From Chytriomyces cf. hyalinus JEL632 (lineage: Eukaryota; Chytridiomycota; Chytridiomycetes; Chytridiales; Chytriomycetaceae), in NCBI GenBank assembly GCA_025435555.1, contig JAIWWG010000006.1, forward strand, positions 682,001-746,000: 64,000 nucleotides of DNA, read 5' to 3'. Positions 28,657-39,662 of this stretch are shown one piece after another. A model generated the notes under the pieces. It saw only the letters and a list, made by a program, of their open reading frames with translations. It had not been told where the DNA came from and ran no database searches. The translations under genes were made by a program, and so were the position numbers. Within the stretch, counting starts at the first letter, position 1, and each line of letters begins with the position of its first letter.

Positions 28657-29349
28657 ATGACATTTCTCTTGGCCAAAGGAGAGTCTAGACTGGTGGGTGA
28701 CGTGTTGAAAGGTCCCAAAAAGGCAGTCATACTTTTAAACGCCATTACTATTCGAGAGGGCGTCAAAGCCCTTGTGGTGTCAGCTGGAAAGCAAGTACAA
28801 CATCGTCGGCCGCAACCTCAGCGTCATCCTGTGCCGCTTTCTCAACCAACCGTCACTCAACACCCTTTCATCCAAGGTGGTCTACAACAGTTTCAAAAGC
28901 CAATGCCACACCAACTGCCACCACTTCCACTGTCCCAACCACCACATCTACTGCGGTTGTCACAACCGCTGCTACAGCCACAACCACACGCGCAGCCACA
29001 ACCACGGCCGCTGCCAGAGTCGGCACCAGAACCGGAACCGGAACCAGAAGTGCCGGCGGTTAGTTATGGTGCGATTTCTCTCGAGGCGTTGGACAACAAG
29101 AAACGCATGGTAACCAGAATCAGTTCATTGAGTCGACTGGATGACACTCCTGATCCCGAACACGGGTGGCAGGATAGACTCTCGAAACACCATCTGAAGT
29201 TATTGCATCAACCTGTGCCCAGCAATCGAAAATCTGCGCCACCGAAACCTTCGGTGGCACCGTCATCGGACATGAAAACTGTTCCAGAATCCGAACAACA
29301 GTCTCTGGCCAGCAGGAAGAAATTTAGACCCGCTGCAAAGTTGCAATAA
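28657..29349 (+). CDS. Hypothetical Pro/Gln-rich ORF, possibly the tail of the helicase relic
   Basis: 230 codons from ATG 28657. The first 45 residues (LLAKGESRLVGDVLKGPKK) could be a folded helicase C-terminus. Residues 50-130 are Pro/Gln/His-rich low complexity with EPEPEPE. The end is basic and Ser-rich. No family is recognised. Its position directly downstream of helicase motif V remnants suggests it was once the C-terminal extension of that protein. Confidence 0.3.
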   Translation: MTFLLAKGESRLVGDVLKGPKKAVILLNAITIREGVKALVVSAGKQVQHRRPQPQRHPVPLSQPTVTQHPFIQGGLQQFQKPMPHQLPPLPLSQPPHLLRLSQPLLQPQPHAQPQPRPLPESAPEPEPEPEVPAVSYGAISLEALDNKKRMVTRISSLSRLDDTPDPEHGWQDRLSKHHLKLLHQPVPSNRKSAPPKPSVAPSSDMKTVPESEQQSLASRKKFRPAAKLQ

Positions 29350-29430
29350 TTTTTGTTCAATTTTTTATTTTTATCGTCAACCAAATGAAAAATACTCTTT
29401 GAAGCAGCCAACATTTTCTGTTGAAAAAAA

Positions 29431-32400
29431 ATGTTGCCAGTTTCAACTGCTCCATTGCGCAAACTTCGCAGCGTTCAGTTTGGCATTCTGTCGCCAGACG
29501 AGATTACACGTTATAGTGTCACTCACATCGATGCCACCAAGTACTCCAATTCGTTAAATTCCAGTCGCAGCACTGGAGGTGTTGTATTGGATCCCAGTCG
29601 CGGCAGTCTCAATGACCCACGCCTTGGCTGCATGGACCCGTCAAGAATTTGCTACACGTGTGAGGAAAATATGCACTCTTGTCCGGGGCATTTCGGCCAC
29701 ATCACCCTCAACGCTCCCATGTACAATATTGGATTCATTCGGACCGTCAAAAAGATTCTCGAATGTGTGTGTCCAACATGCGCGCGCTTACCGAATTCAT
29801 CCAGACGATCCAAAGTATCGCGTTCTTGCAAATGTACGGGACAAGTTCAAGTATGCATGGGAATTTGCAAAATCAAAGACCGTGTGTGAATTCTGCGAAA
29901 CTCAGCTCTTGCCCGTGCGCCGCCAAGGAGTGGTCTTGTACTACGACCCCAAAAAGTTTGATGCAAAAGCGGCCAGGACACCGATTACCCCCGCCGACGC
30001 GCTGCAACTCTTGGCCCGTATCACAGACGAGACGTGCAATATTCTTGGGTTGAATCCGGTCACCGGGCGCGCGCCCCGAATGGATGATCACAACAGTTTT
30101 ACCAGTTCCACCCATGTGTATAAGACCCAGTGTTTCTATCGATAGCGGTGGCCGCGGGGAGGATGACCTGACTCACATGTTAGCCAACATCATCCGTTAC
30201 AACAACCTTCTCGCACGCAACGAACATCCTAAAATGCTGGCTGATTACCGCGAACAGCTTCAGATTCATTTGTCCGGTTACATTGACAATGAAGTATCTG
30301 GTGTTGCTCCCGCCCAACAGAAGGGAGGTCGGCTGATCAAAAGTCTTTCCACGCGCCTCAAGGGGAAAAATGGTCGTTTGCGAGGTAACCTTATGGGAAA
30401 ACGTGTCGACTTTTCGGCTCGTACTGTCATCACGGGTGATCCGGAACTCTCGATCGAGGAAGTCGGAGTCCCGTTGTCCGTTGCGCGGACTCTCACGTTT
30501 CCAGAAAGAGTCACTCGATACAACATTGATCAGCTTCAGATCCTTGTCAACAATGGAACAACCATCTACCCGGGCGCGAGATATGTTGTCAAAGACTCAA
30601 GCCACCTTGGACAAAAGGCCGGGGGTACTCAGCAGCGACGCATCGATCTCGGAATTGCCAACGTGTCTCCCACTGTCGAAATTGGTGACGTTGTCGAGCG
30701 CCAGATGGTGACTGGTGACCTCGTGTTGGTTAACCGCCAACCCTCGCTCCATAAATTTAGCATGATGGCTCACACGGCCCGTGTCATGCCGTATTCTACA
30801 TTTCGCTTGAACGTGAATGTTTGCGCTCCTTACAATGCTGATTTTGATGGGGACGAAATGAACCTCCATATGCCCCAGAGTTACCCTGCAATTGCAGAGC
30901 TCAAGACCCTCGCAACTGTATCGAAACTCCTCATTTCTCCCCAGTCCAACAAGCCCGTCAATGGCCTTGTTCAGGATTCTCTGTGCGGCATCCGGCAGTT
31001 TACTCAGCGCGACACGTTTCTCACCCATGAGGAGGTCAACAACTTGATGATGTGTTTCCCAGAGGACCATGATGCTTGGGCAAAAATCCTTCAACCTGCC
31101 ATCTTGAAACCTGTCCCGCTTTGGACCGGCAAGCAGATTCTCTCGCTCACGATTCCCGAAATTGAGCTGAAAGGCGTCACTCTCACTCATGCGGACCGTG
31201 AGGACACGTTTAAACAGCTTACCGCTGATATGTCAGAACCCGAAACAAGATGGGCAGAGGCTGAGTTTTACAATCTGACGCCCCACGATACTCGGGTTCT
31301 CATCCTCAACGGTCAATTGCTCACGGGGTATTTGTCCAAGAAAATGGTCGGGACTTCATCCGGTGGCCTCGTTCATGTCATTTATATGGATTTCGGTCCT
31401 GAGGCCGCGCGCGATTTCTTGGATCATGTGTCGCGCATTGTCACGTGTTGGTTGCTGTCCACGGGATTTAGTGTCGGGCTTGGTGATGCCTGGGTTCAAC
31501 CAAAGACCGTCAAGGCTGTCCATGGCTTAATTCAAACTCAGTTAGACTCTGTTACTGCAATCTTGGGGGATCGAACCACGGGTCCAAAGACTTACTCAAA
31601 GGCAAAAGAGGCCAAAATAGTTTCTCCGTTGTCCCGCGCTCGAGATACGGCTGGCAAGGCAGTCGCACTCGGTACGCACCCTTGAAATAATATTCGACAG
31701 ATGGTCGAGGCTGGTTCAAAAGGATCCGTTTTGAACATTTGTCAGATTTCTGCTTGTGTTGGTCAGCAGATTGTGGAAGGCGGGCGCATCCCCTTGGGAT
31801 TCAAAAATCGAACTGTACCTCATTTCAGCAAGTTTGATCATTCTCCGGCCGCCCGAGGATTCGTGCAACACTCCTTTATCGAAGGACTCACGCCATCCGA
31901 ATTCTTTTACCATGCTATGGGTGGCCGCAAAGGTGTCATTGATACTGCAGTCAAGACAGCGGAAACCGGTTACATTCAGCGAAGACTCGTAAAGGCACTC
32001 GAAAATTTGGTGGTTAAATCAGACGGTACTGTCCGCAACAGTCGAAACGATATTCTCCAGTTTTACTATGGTGAAGATGGCTTTGATGGAATGGCCATTG
32101 AGTATCAGACTCTGCCAACCATGTTGCTCTCAGAAACAGAACTGAGGACAAGGTATTTCAATCCTGACTGCCTGGAAGAATGGGCCATCTTGCAGCAAGA
32201 TCAGCTCTACATGCGCAATGTTATGAGGCTACGCAAAGCCCGCTGGGCCCTGCCGCTTAATTTGGACAGGCTCGTCTTGCGTGCCAGAAAGAAACGGTTT
32301 TCTGGTGGGGCGAGTACCGGCGTTGTATCCACAAGTTATGTCTTCTCCAAAACGTCGTCTTTACGGACCACGCTTCATCCAACTCCAATCGTAGTCGATG

Positions 32401-33773
32401 CGGCTCATCCGCCCGCATGCCTCTTTGCATGTCTCCTGTCCGGCGTTCTTGCAACCAGGCGTGTGGTCAACGAGTATAAACTGAACCAGGCGCAGTTCGA
32501 CTGGCTCGTATTGCAGATCCAGGCTGGATATCAGCGTGGTCTGGTGTGCGCCGGCTAATCCGTCGGCGTCATTGCCGCACAGTCAATCGGGGAGCCGGCC
32601 ACTCAAATGACTCTGAACACATTCCATCTGTCAGGCACTGGAAACAAAGCAGTCGGATCGGGCATCCCCAGACTCAAAGAGCTCATCAATGCCGCAAAGA
32701 ACCTCAAGACACCCAGCATGACTGTCTATCTTGACAAGAGCATGGCTCAGAACAAAGTGGCTGCTGAAACGCTGCGCGCATGCCTCGAACATACCACACT
32801 GGGAGATGTCACGCAGGTCTCGGAGATCCATTACGACCCTGACTACCTGCACTCCACTGTCACCGCCGATAAGAGCTGGATGGTCGTGCTTGCGAAGATC
32901 CCGGATCCAGATAGAGTATCGCCCACTGCGCTGGCACCTTGGGTCATTCGACTTGTCCTTGATCGGGAGTCGCTCAACAGTCGTGATTTGGGCGTTCGGG
33001 ACATTGTTCAGAAAATCAAAATGTTTGGCCCGAGTGTGCACACACTTTATTCAGACAACAATTGCTCCGAAATTGTTTTGCAGTTGCGTCTGGCCAAAGA
33101 CGCTTCCGAGCAAGAATGGGTCTCAAACCACCATTTCTGGAATCACTTCTTGGCCGACTTGCTCTCGAACGTCACCGTCAACGGCGTCCCGGGCATTGAG
33201 CGAGCCTTGGTTTCGCAGCGCACGACAGGCGTGTTTGGCAACATGAACGTCACCAAGGAGTACATTATCGAAACGGAGGGTATCAATCTGCGCGGCGTCA
33301 TGAAGGTCAAAGATGTCGATGCATCCCGTGTCTATTGCAACGACCCGCATGAGATGCTCAGCGTGTTTGGCATCGAAATTGCACGAGAATCCCTCTTGAA
33401 TGAAATTCGGGGAGTCATTGAGGACGCGGGCTCTGCAATCAATTACCGCCATCTCATCTTGTTGGTTGAAGTCATGACTCATCGTGGTGGGATCATGAGT
33501 ATCACTCGCCATGGCATCAATCGTACAGATGCTGGACCTCTGATGAAATGCACCTTTGAGCAGACTGTCGATATTCTGCTGGATGCCGCCGTGCACGGTG
33601 AAAAGGATGGGATTCGTGGAGTTGCAGAGAGCGTCCTTGTGGGTGCTGTCGCCAAGATGGGAACGGGTGTGGTGGATATTTTGTTGGACGACTCTCGTCT
33701 CTTTCATCAGTCGCGTGTTTTTGAACGTGACAGCAGTTATTGCCCTCTAAATCCTAGTTACCTTGAATTCTAA
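29431..33773 (+). pseudogene. RNA polymerase II largest-subunit (RPB1) copy, damaged and lacking the CTD
   Basis: The reading runs through the whole RPB1 core: APLRKLRSVQFGILSPDE, the clamp zinc site CYTCEENMHSCPGHFGH, the catalytic NADFDGDEMNLHMPQ (about 30830-30880), [12 protein letters not shown], and AAQSIGEPATQMTLNTFH in the trigger-loop region. It then goes to MGTGVVDILLDD and stops at NPSYLEF, with no YSPTSPS heptads anywhere before or after. There is a frame change near 29785-29800, another between about 30060 and 30090, a gap with frame loss at 31675-31702, and an in-frame TAA at 32556-32558. Apart from these it is intronless, unlike its neighbours. It is best read as a duplicated or retroposed RPB1 losing function. 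Sequencing indels could explain the two frameshifts but not the missing CTD. Confidence 0.8.
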
Positions 33774-33915
33774 TCACCCAACTAGTTCACATAGGACAAT
33801 ATAAAACCAATCGCCACTGCAATCATTCTTTGGCCTCCTTGTATGGCTGATACCATGTATTCTCAAATAAATAAACCAGAATCACACTCGAATGAAAACA
33901 AAGGACTTTCTTGAT

Positions 33916-35651
33916 TCATTCGTACGAGGGTGGACTTTCTTGAGCGAGTGCGCTCTGTTGCGCACTTTGCCTTCTCAACTCGGTAACTGCTTCTTCAAAT
34001 ATAAGCCGCTTTCCAACAGTTTCAAGTCCCAATTCAGCTTTCATATCCTGCCTATCCAACATTAGCAGTGCACGCCCATTGATATTTTGACCTGTTTGAT
34101 TATATTAGCGTCAAAATGCAGACTATCAAAGATTGGGTCTTACTGAGAGCCAATGACGATAACTCCGCATCCCCAAATATTTCAAGTATCCATTGCGCAG
34201 TTTCATCTTGTTTCCAGTCTCTGGGGTTGTCAGGCAGTGCCAAGCGATGCGACGAACTTCCCGTGTTCTCAGTTATTGACGCAAATTCAACCAGAGGCTC
34301 GACAGTTGTCATTTCGTGGTGAGCAACCGTTTGTAGTGCTGCTATTTTGCTTTTGGCAGAATCTGACATTGAGCCTGGAGAGGCTGCCAATGTACTGCCT
34401 GGGCAGTGCTGCTTTTAGACTGGAAACAGTTTCAAATTTGCGATCATCCGGCGTGGCATGGGGAAATTTCTCGAGATGGTCGAGGAAAGAAACTTTTTCA
34501 GGCAATGGCTTATAATTGCTGGCCAACGGAAAGCCGTTCAACACGGAAGAGTTGGCTGCCTTCTTTTCAGAAGGATCTTGGTGTCCGTCGAGATTGTCAA
34601 ATAATTGAGCCTTTTCAGGCAACAGTTTGTAATTGCTCGCCACCAGAAAACCATCCATCGAATAGTGTTGATTCGGGCGCGTTCTTGTCATTATTCAGGA
34701 TGGCGTTGGACGGGGGTGGGTTACTCGATCGTGGGAACTGGTCCATGCTTTCAACTCTGGTTGCATTCCTGTCAAAATGAAATGCATTCAACCAAAGCAA
34801 CATCAATCAGGCTTTTCTGTCTTACGTTGACTGCCTTTCGTCAGTTGCGATATCAGATTGACTTTTACTTTTGGCACGTTTTTGGCGACACCAGAAACCA
34901 ACAGCAATGGTGAGCACTAAAAGGACTGCTGCACCAACAGCTCCACCAATAATGGAAGCACTAGAATTCTGCTGACTTGGTAGAACATTGCTTGTGATGC
35001 TTGGATTAGAGTTGGATGGGATGGTGGCAGGTTGGGAAGTTGTTGGCGATGACGCAGATTGCAGGGAGGCTGCAGAGTTGCTTTTGCAGGACTGATGGAA
35101 GATTCAATTAATTATATATATTAGCCTTACAACATGTGTGGACAACTCACTAAAGCCAGTTCAGTGGAATTGAAAGTAGTGGACTCAAGGGGATTTCCTG
35201 TAAAGTCGCTTGATGTTGTGTGAGCACAATGGGTTCATGTTGTAAAGGGAACAAAACTCACATGGTCAACTGCGCGTTCAAGTTGCTGAATTCACAAGGA
35301 ATGCTCCCGCTTAGTCTGTTTGAGTCCAAGCGACTTTATAGTCATTTGATTAAAGGTCAGGCACATTGCAACAGCGATAACAAATGCAGGACACCAACAG
35401 AATTTGCAGATTGGTAATCAGGCCGAGTGCAGTCGGAATGGCTCCTGACAACTGGTTGGAAGAGAGATTCCTGGATGATTTGTTCAATACTTGATCATGT
35501 GTGTGATGGGGTCAGTGGAAAGAGATGTGTACACTCTCACAACGTTGCCTGCGCTGTTGCAGGCTAAGGAAGATGCGTTGCAGCAGCCATTGGCGTATTT
35601 GGTGGGCTGCCATGCCGTGAGGATGGCACAGTCCAATGACACAGTCGACAT
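33916..35651 (-). pseudogene. LRR-TM-SAM receptor-like gene, frameshifted
   Basis: In order: an LRR N-cap with a Cys pair (DCAILTAW...GCCNASSLAC), two to three plant-type LRRs (LNLSSNQLSGAIP, LDSNRLSGSIP), a Ser/Thr/Pro stalk and one membrane segment (about 34985-34905, Ile/Gly/Ala/Val-rich, followed by basic RQKRAKSKS). A cytoplasmic tail with a duplicated SNYKLLPEK/SNYKPLPEK unit follows, then a SAM domain (DWKQDETAQWILEIFG ... NINGRALLMLDRQDMK) ending ESPPSYE. LRR exons again have phase 2 junctions. The tail changes frame at 34651-34660, where GATG is tandemly duplicated, and again near 34385-34400. No signal peptide was found at ATG 35651, so a first exon may be missing. It is related in design to the soluble LRR-SAM gene at 11896-14861. 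Confidence 0.6.
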
Positions 35652-35987
35652 TCACTGTTCTTTTTGAGGAAAGATTCGGAAGAATGGATCAAGCTGAAAC
35701 GGTGGGTGTTTTCATAACTATTCATATGTCTGCCGCCACTGACACCAACCTCGCCGTTGAACTCACGCAGGGCTTATACGACTTCAAAAGAATGAAAGTT
35801 TTGCTTCGAGAGTTTCTGAGGCAATTGCAGACCACTGAATGTCCGGAAGATTTGAAAGCAATGACGGAGGGTACCAGCAATTTCAAGCACAACAAGACTC
35901 CAGGTTTCCCAAATAGAAGTCGAGTTTCTTCGCCAAATTCCTCAGGTTGCGAAAACTATTTGTTTCACTCTTTGCATCGAAAGTGGT

Positions 35988-38519
35988 TCATGAAATTGAT
36001 TTCCACATCAGCGCTCTTAGTGCATCCACGACACTCGTTATGGGCGAAATCGGATGTGTTCGAGTCGCCAGCTGTGACTCCATTTCATCGAGACGTTCGT
36101 TTACACAGGCCAGCATCGCACTGTGTTCATCGTCTCGTTTAAAGACCGACGCCGTTGGGATCAGATTGCGCGTCCCCACCAAATACTTGAACTGGAGGAC
36201 TGCTTCCTTTTCCAGGGAGTCCACATACAAGTCCACGGTCCAGTCACCATTAAATTTACCACATCGCAGTGCGAATCCTTTAGTCAGCTGGATATAGTTC
36301 AGATTCATAATTCGCATGTATGCTTCCAGGCACAGTTTGAATTTCGAAACTTGCGATAGAGTCGATCGCACACGCTGAGGAATAATTGGCTCGACTGAAG
36401 AGACTATTCTGACACATTCATCACCATCCAACGATTTCAGATTCATGATTTTTTCGCAATATAGACCGGGTCCCACTGAAGGATTCATGGTCACTTGATT
36501 TTTCAGCGTTTCGAGATAATGACTATTATTGAATTCTACCCATGCGCTCGGATCTTCCAAGGTCAAGCAGAAATGGGTGAAACATAAGGCTGAGTCCGGT
36601 ACTGGTGCTGGTGCTGGCGCTGGTGTTTGTGTTTGTGTTTGTGCTGGTTCTTTTGCAGGCTCTGGTCCTTTTACTGATGCAGGTCCCTTTGTTGGTGTTG
36701 GTGCCGGTGCTGGTGCTGCAAGAGCTTTTTTCGCACTTTTATGTTTCTTTACCAGTGAGTGTGTCCCTTCATACTTGCCGTTGAAGTTATTGGGTCCAGC
36801 AGTCCATGACTCTGTTACTGTAGCTGGCCATGTAAATGGACTTGGGGCCGGTGGATCAACAGCGTCATTATCATTATCATTATCAGCATTACGTGAGCCT
36901 GGAACTGACACATCAAGCTTATTTGGCCGAGGTAGTATCGATGACTGAGCATTCTCATGCTTTCTTGATTCTATTGGTTTGTTGTAACGGCGCTTATGCC
37001 ACGCGGCAGATCTCATCGTCTCCAGGTAAGGTCCATAAAAATGGTTTGTAACTTTGCTTTCTTCCTGTGGTCTTGGGCTTTGTTCCCTCGCGGTGGTCTC
37101 ATTTTTCAAAGACGAGGCCTGGCCAAAGTCCGGTCTTGATGTTGCAGGTACTTGTGGTGATGAGGGTACCGAGGTAGGTGAGTCTTTTTGCGCAGATGTG
37201 GGGGTTGCTGATATGATTGGTAATTGTACTGGCATGGGTGATGGCGATTGTGAGCGAGATGGTACCTGGGGTGACGCTGTTGAAACACTTGGGTTCGTGT
37301 CGACAGAAGTCTTCACGGTTGTCACTTTCAACATTACCGGTTTCGAAACTCTGCGTTTGGGTGCAGAAAAATCCGAGATCCTGTACCGTTTTTTTCCATG
37401 GGTTTTGGGTTTAACTTCCAATCTACTCCGGGAACCTCTTCCATTGAATTGCGCTCCAGTTGATGTCGCGGTAGAGGGTGTTGTCAAGATTTGCGTACGT
37501 GATGTTTCGGATCCATGCGATGGTGACGGCATAATGCCAGACGCACCTTGTGCAACAGTTTCCCCTACACCCACATACAGTGTTGGTGACACTGGCTGTG
37601 AGTTCGCATCAACCATATCCACATCTTCCGTAGCAAACACATCCGCTTTTGTACTCTCAGAATTATGTAGGGCATTATTTTCAACCATTACCACTTCCAG
37701 TGTTGGTGACACGGGCAGTGAATTCTTTGTTGATGGACTAAAGGCCGCATCAACCATGTCCACATCTTCCGTTATCTCAGACCCATCTTCATCTTGGGCA
37801 TCATTTTTAACCGTTGTCACATCTTGGGTTGCCGATGCTGACGGTACTTGGGGTGACAATTTTGAGCTATTTGGGCTCGTCTCGACAGAAGTCTTCACGG
37901 GTTTCGAAATTCTGCGTTTGGGTGCAGAATAATCCGAGATTCTGTACGGTTTTTTTCCATGCGTTTTGGGTTTAACTTCCAATCTACTCCGGGAACCTCT
38001 TCCATTGAATTGCGCTCCAGTTGATGTCACGGCAGAAGGTGTTGTCAAGATTTGCGTACGATCCTGCGGGTTACCTTGGTTGACGCGCTGTGAATTCGCC
38101 GCATTTTTATTCGTTTCATAATCGTCATCTGGAGGCAGTATGGGCAGTGAAATTACACTCTCTTGACCGCTACCATTCGACCGCGTATCTTCAGAATTAT
38201 TCTCACCCACAGCCGTAACTTGTACTTCCGATGTGCTCTCTGAGACACTGCCATTCAACTGCGCTCCGGTCGATGTTGGCGAAGACGCCCCCGACACCGG
38301 CAAGCGCCATGTCCGGTTCAATGGATAAACGGGATCGAAGGTTGGTTTTCTCTTCTCCCCTATCTTAACCTTCACTTGTCTTTCTTCTTCCGGTGTTCGC
38401 GACGCAAATAATGCGTCTGTTTTATCGCGTGAGATTCTCTCGACAGGGTCGGTGTCCTCCATTCTTCTCTGGCACTGTTCACACAAAAAATAAACTACTT
38501 CGTACTCTGGGATGTACAT
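35988..38519 (-). CDS. 843-codon orphan protein with internal sequence repeats
   Basis: One long intronless frame. The N-terminus has a Cys pair (FLCEQCQRR). Residues 40-600 are Ser/Thr/Pro/Lys-rich and probably disordered, with a repeated module (TQILTTPSxxTSTGAQFNGR, then GSRSRLEVKPKTHGKK and APKRR) in two good copies and one weak copy. A Pro/Ala-Pro-Thr run (APAPAPTPTK) precedes a C-terminal region of about 220 residues that looks folded (CFTHFCLTLEDPSAW ... GDWTVDLYVDS ... NERLDEMESQL). I recognise no family. Basic clusters such as KKHKSAKK would suit a nuclear protein. Its start codon overlaps that of the Fic frame on the other strand. Confidence 0.65.
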   Translation of the reverse strand: MYIPEYEVVYFLCEQCQRRMEDTDPVERISRDKTDALFASRTPEEERQVKVKIGEKRKPTFDPVYPLNRTWRLPVSGASSPTSTGAQLNGSVSESTSEVQVTAVGENNSEDTRSNGSGQESVISLPILPPDDDYETNKNAANSQRVNQGNPQDRTQILTTPSAVTSTGAQFNGRGSRSRLEVKPKTHGKKPYRISDYSAPKRRISKPVKTSVETSPNSSKLSPQVPSASATQDVTTVKNDAQDEDGSEITEDVDMVDAAFSPSTKNSLPVSPTLEVVMVENNALHNSESTKADVFATEDVDMVDANSQPVSPTLYVGVGETVAQGASGIMPSPSHGSETSRTQILTTPSTATSTGAQFNGRGSRSRLEVKPKTHGKKRYRISDFSAPKRRVSKPVMLKVTTVKTSVDTNPSVSTASPQVPSRSQSPSPMPVQLPIISATPTSAQKDSPTSVPSSPQVPATSRPDFGQASSLKNETTAREQSPRPQEESKVTNHFYGPYLETMRSAAWHKRRYNKPIESRKHENAQSSILPRPNKLDVSVPGSRNADNDNDNDAVDPPAPSPFTWPATVTESWTAGPNNFNGKYEGTHSLVKKHKSAKKALAAPAPAPTPTKGPASVKGPEPAKEPAQTQTQTPAPAPAPVPDSALCFTHFCLTLEDPSAWVEFNNSHYLETLKNQVTMNPSVGPGLYCEKIMNLKSLDGDECVRIVSSVEPIIPQRVRSTLSQVSKFKLCLEAYMRIMNLNYIQLTKGFALRCGKFNGDWTVDLYVDSLEKEAVLQFKYLVGTRNLIPTASVFKRDDEHSAMLACVNERLDEMESQLATRTHPISPITSVVDALRALMWKSIS
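37258..37499. repeat. Long direct repeat, copy 1 (inside the orphan gene)
   Basis: About 240 bases nearly identical to 37838-38060. Both copies encode the GSRSRLEVKPKTHGKK module, and the copies diverge only by scattered changes and a short deletion. It is an intragenic duplication. Confidence 0.85.
37838..38060. repeat. Long direct repeat, copy 2 (inside the orphan gene)
   Basis: Partner of 37258-37499, lacking about 20 bases that include the segment coding VTTVKT-like residues. The frame is kept in both copies. Confidence 0.85.
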
Positions 38520-39363
38520 ACAGACTGGCTTCGACGTCCTCCAAATCGGCTGGTGGGTTCCGACCTACGTCACTCAGCGCTCAGTCGAGGTCCTTGTGGC
38601 AGCAACAGATGAACTCTCCCAAAAACTCAAGACCATCATCGGGTCCGAGGATCCCAGCATCCTGGCTGGCTTCGATCGTTGCTTCCGCTCAATCTAGTTG
38701 CTTGAGTGTCTGGTTGGCGAAGCAATCCTGGATGGTGATACTTCTCTGGATACCATCGACAGCCTGTTGCTCCCAACATCCACCCGCTGTAAATTGGCCC
38801 AGAAAGTGCGCAACTTGGAGACTGCCTTCAGATTTCTCTTTCCTTCAACCTTCTTACCACCCACGGATCATGTCTTCGCACCTGGATTGGCCTTGGAACT
38901 TCATCGCATCGTTGGGCGGGACATCATTCACAATGCAGGCTCCTTCCGAGAAAATTGGACACGCCCATGCCAGGAGCAATACACGTACCTGCCCCCTCAT
39001 TTGATCAAATCACATCTAGAGGGTCTGTGTCAGGAGACAAGCGAAGCCCTCGCCAAATCGGATACCATCGTGTCCCACGTCAGAATTGTTGCCTCCTTCT
39101 TGACAAGCTTCTTGCACATCCACCCCTTCTCAAATGGCAACGGGCGAGTTGCAAGACTCTTGACCTCGTTTCTCCTTGCCAAGTTTTCGGTTTTGCCGGT
39201 TTTCATTGCTGGATCCAACTCTCGTCGGGAAATCCTGTTGCAGTGTCTGCGTGAAAGTCGCCTGACTTCTCCATTCAAGCCAGATGGACTGGCCCGTTTG
39301 TTGTTGCAGAACATGGAGGAAATCCATCGTGACGCTTGCTACATTTTGGATTCCGATCTGTAA
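38512..39363 (+). pseudogene. Fic-domain protein with one in-frame stop and a D-to-N active-site motif
   Basis: Fic enzymes transfer AMP or other phosphate-containing groups to target hydroxyls. The frame is open from ATG 38512 to TAA 39363 except for a single TAG at 38695-38697, and both sides are in the same frame. The C-terminal part shows SHLEGLCQETSEAL, the helix before the loop, and the signature HPFSNGNGRVAR at about 39121-39156. The family consensus is HPFx(D/E)GNGRxxR, so the acidic metal ligand is Asn here. No inhibitory (S/T)xxxE(G/N) helix was identified. A second damaged copy of the 5' part lies at 44853-45183. It may be translated from an internal start or be a dead gene. Confidence 0.7.
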
Positions 39364-39662
39364 TGGTTTTGGATCGGGGAAGATTATCTTCTTCGCGAGA
39401 ACCTCTTGGATTAAGGGTATATTCCATGCCCACTCTCCGTCAGTGGCGCTAATAGGATGAGCAACACCAGATAAACAAGGAAAGAAAAGTGATGTGAGCA
39501 GCAAGAAAAGAATGTCAAATAACCTTATTATTTTATTGCGAGAATGTGATTATACATGTGCTGTTTTTAGTTGTGTGTGACTTAATTCATGTACAATCCA
39601 AGAATGAATCTGTTTATTGGTGTGCAAGGCAGACAATAATCGGTTTTAAAATCCATCCCTCT

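Noticed and set aside
29760-29830. A short intron explaining the first RPB1 frame change
   Set aside because: The only GT...AG pair that restores frame would remove the conserved zinc-binding CVCPTC and be about 40 bases, so it is not credible.
37054-37932. 292-codon frame on the plus strand
   Set aside because: It is antisense to the repeat-rich part of the 843-codon orphan, with Val/Cys/Gly composition typical of a shadow frame and no start or splice context.
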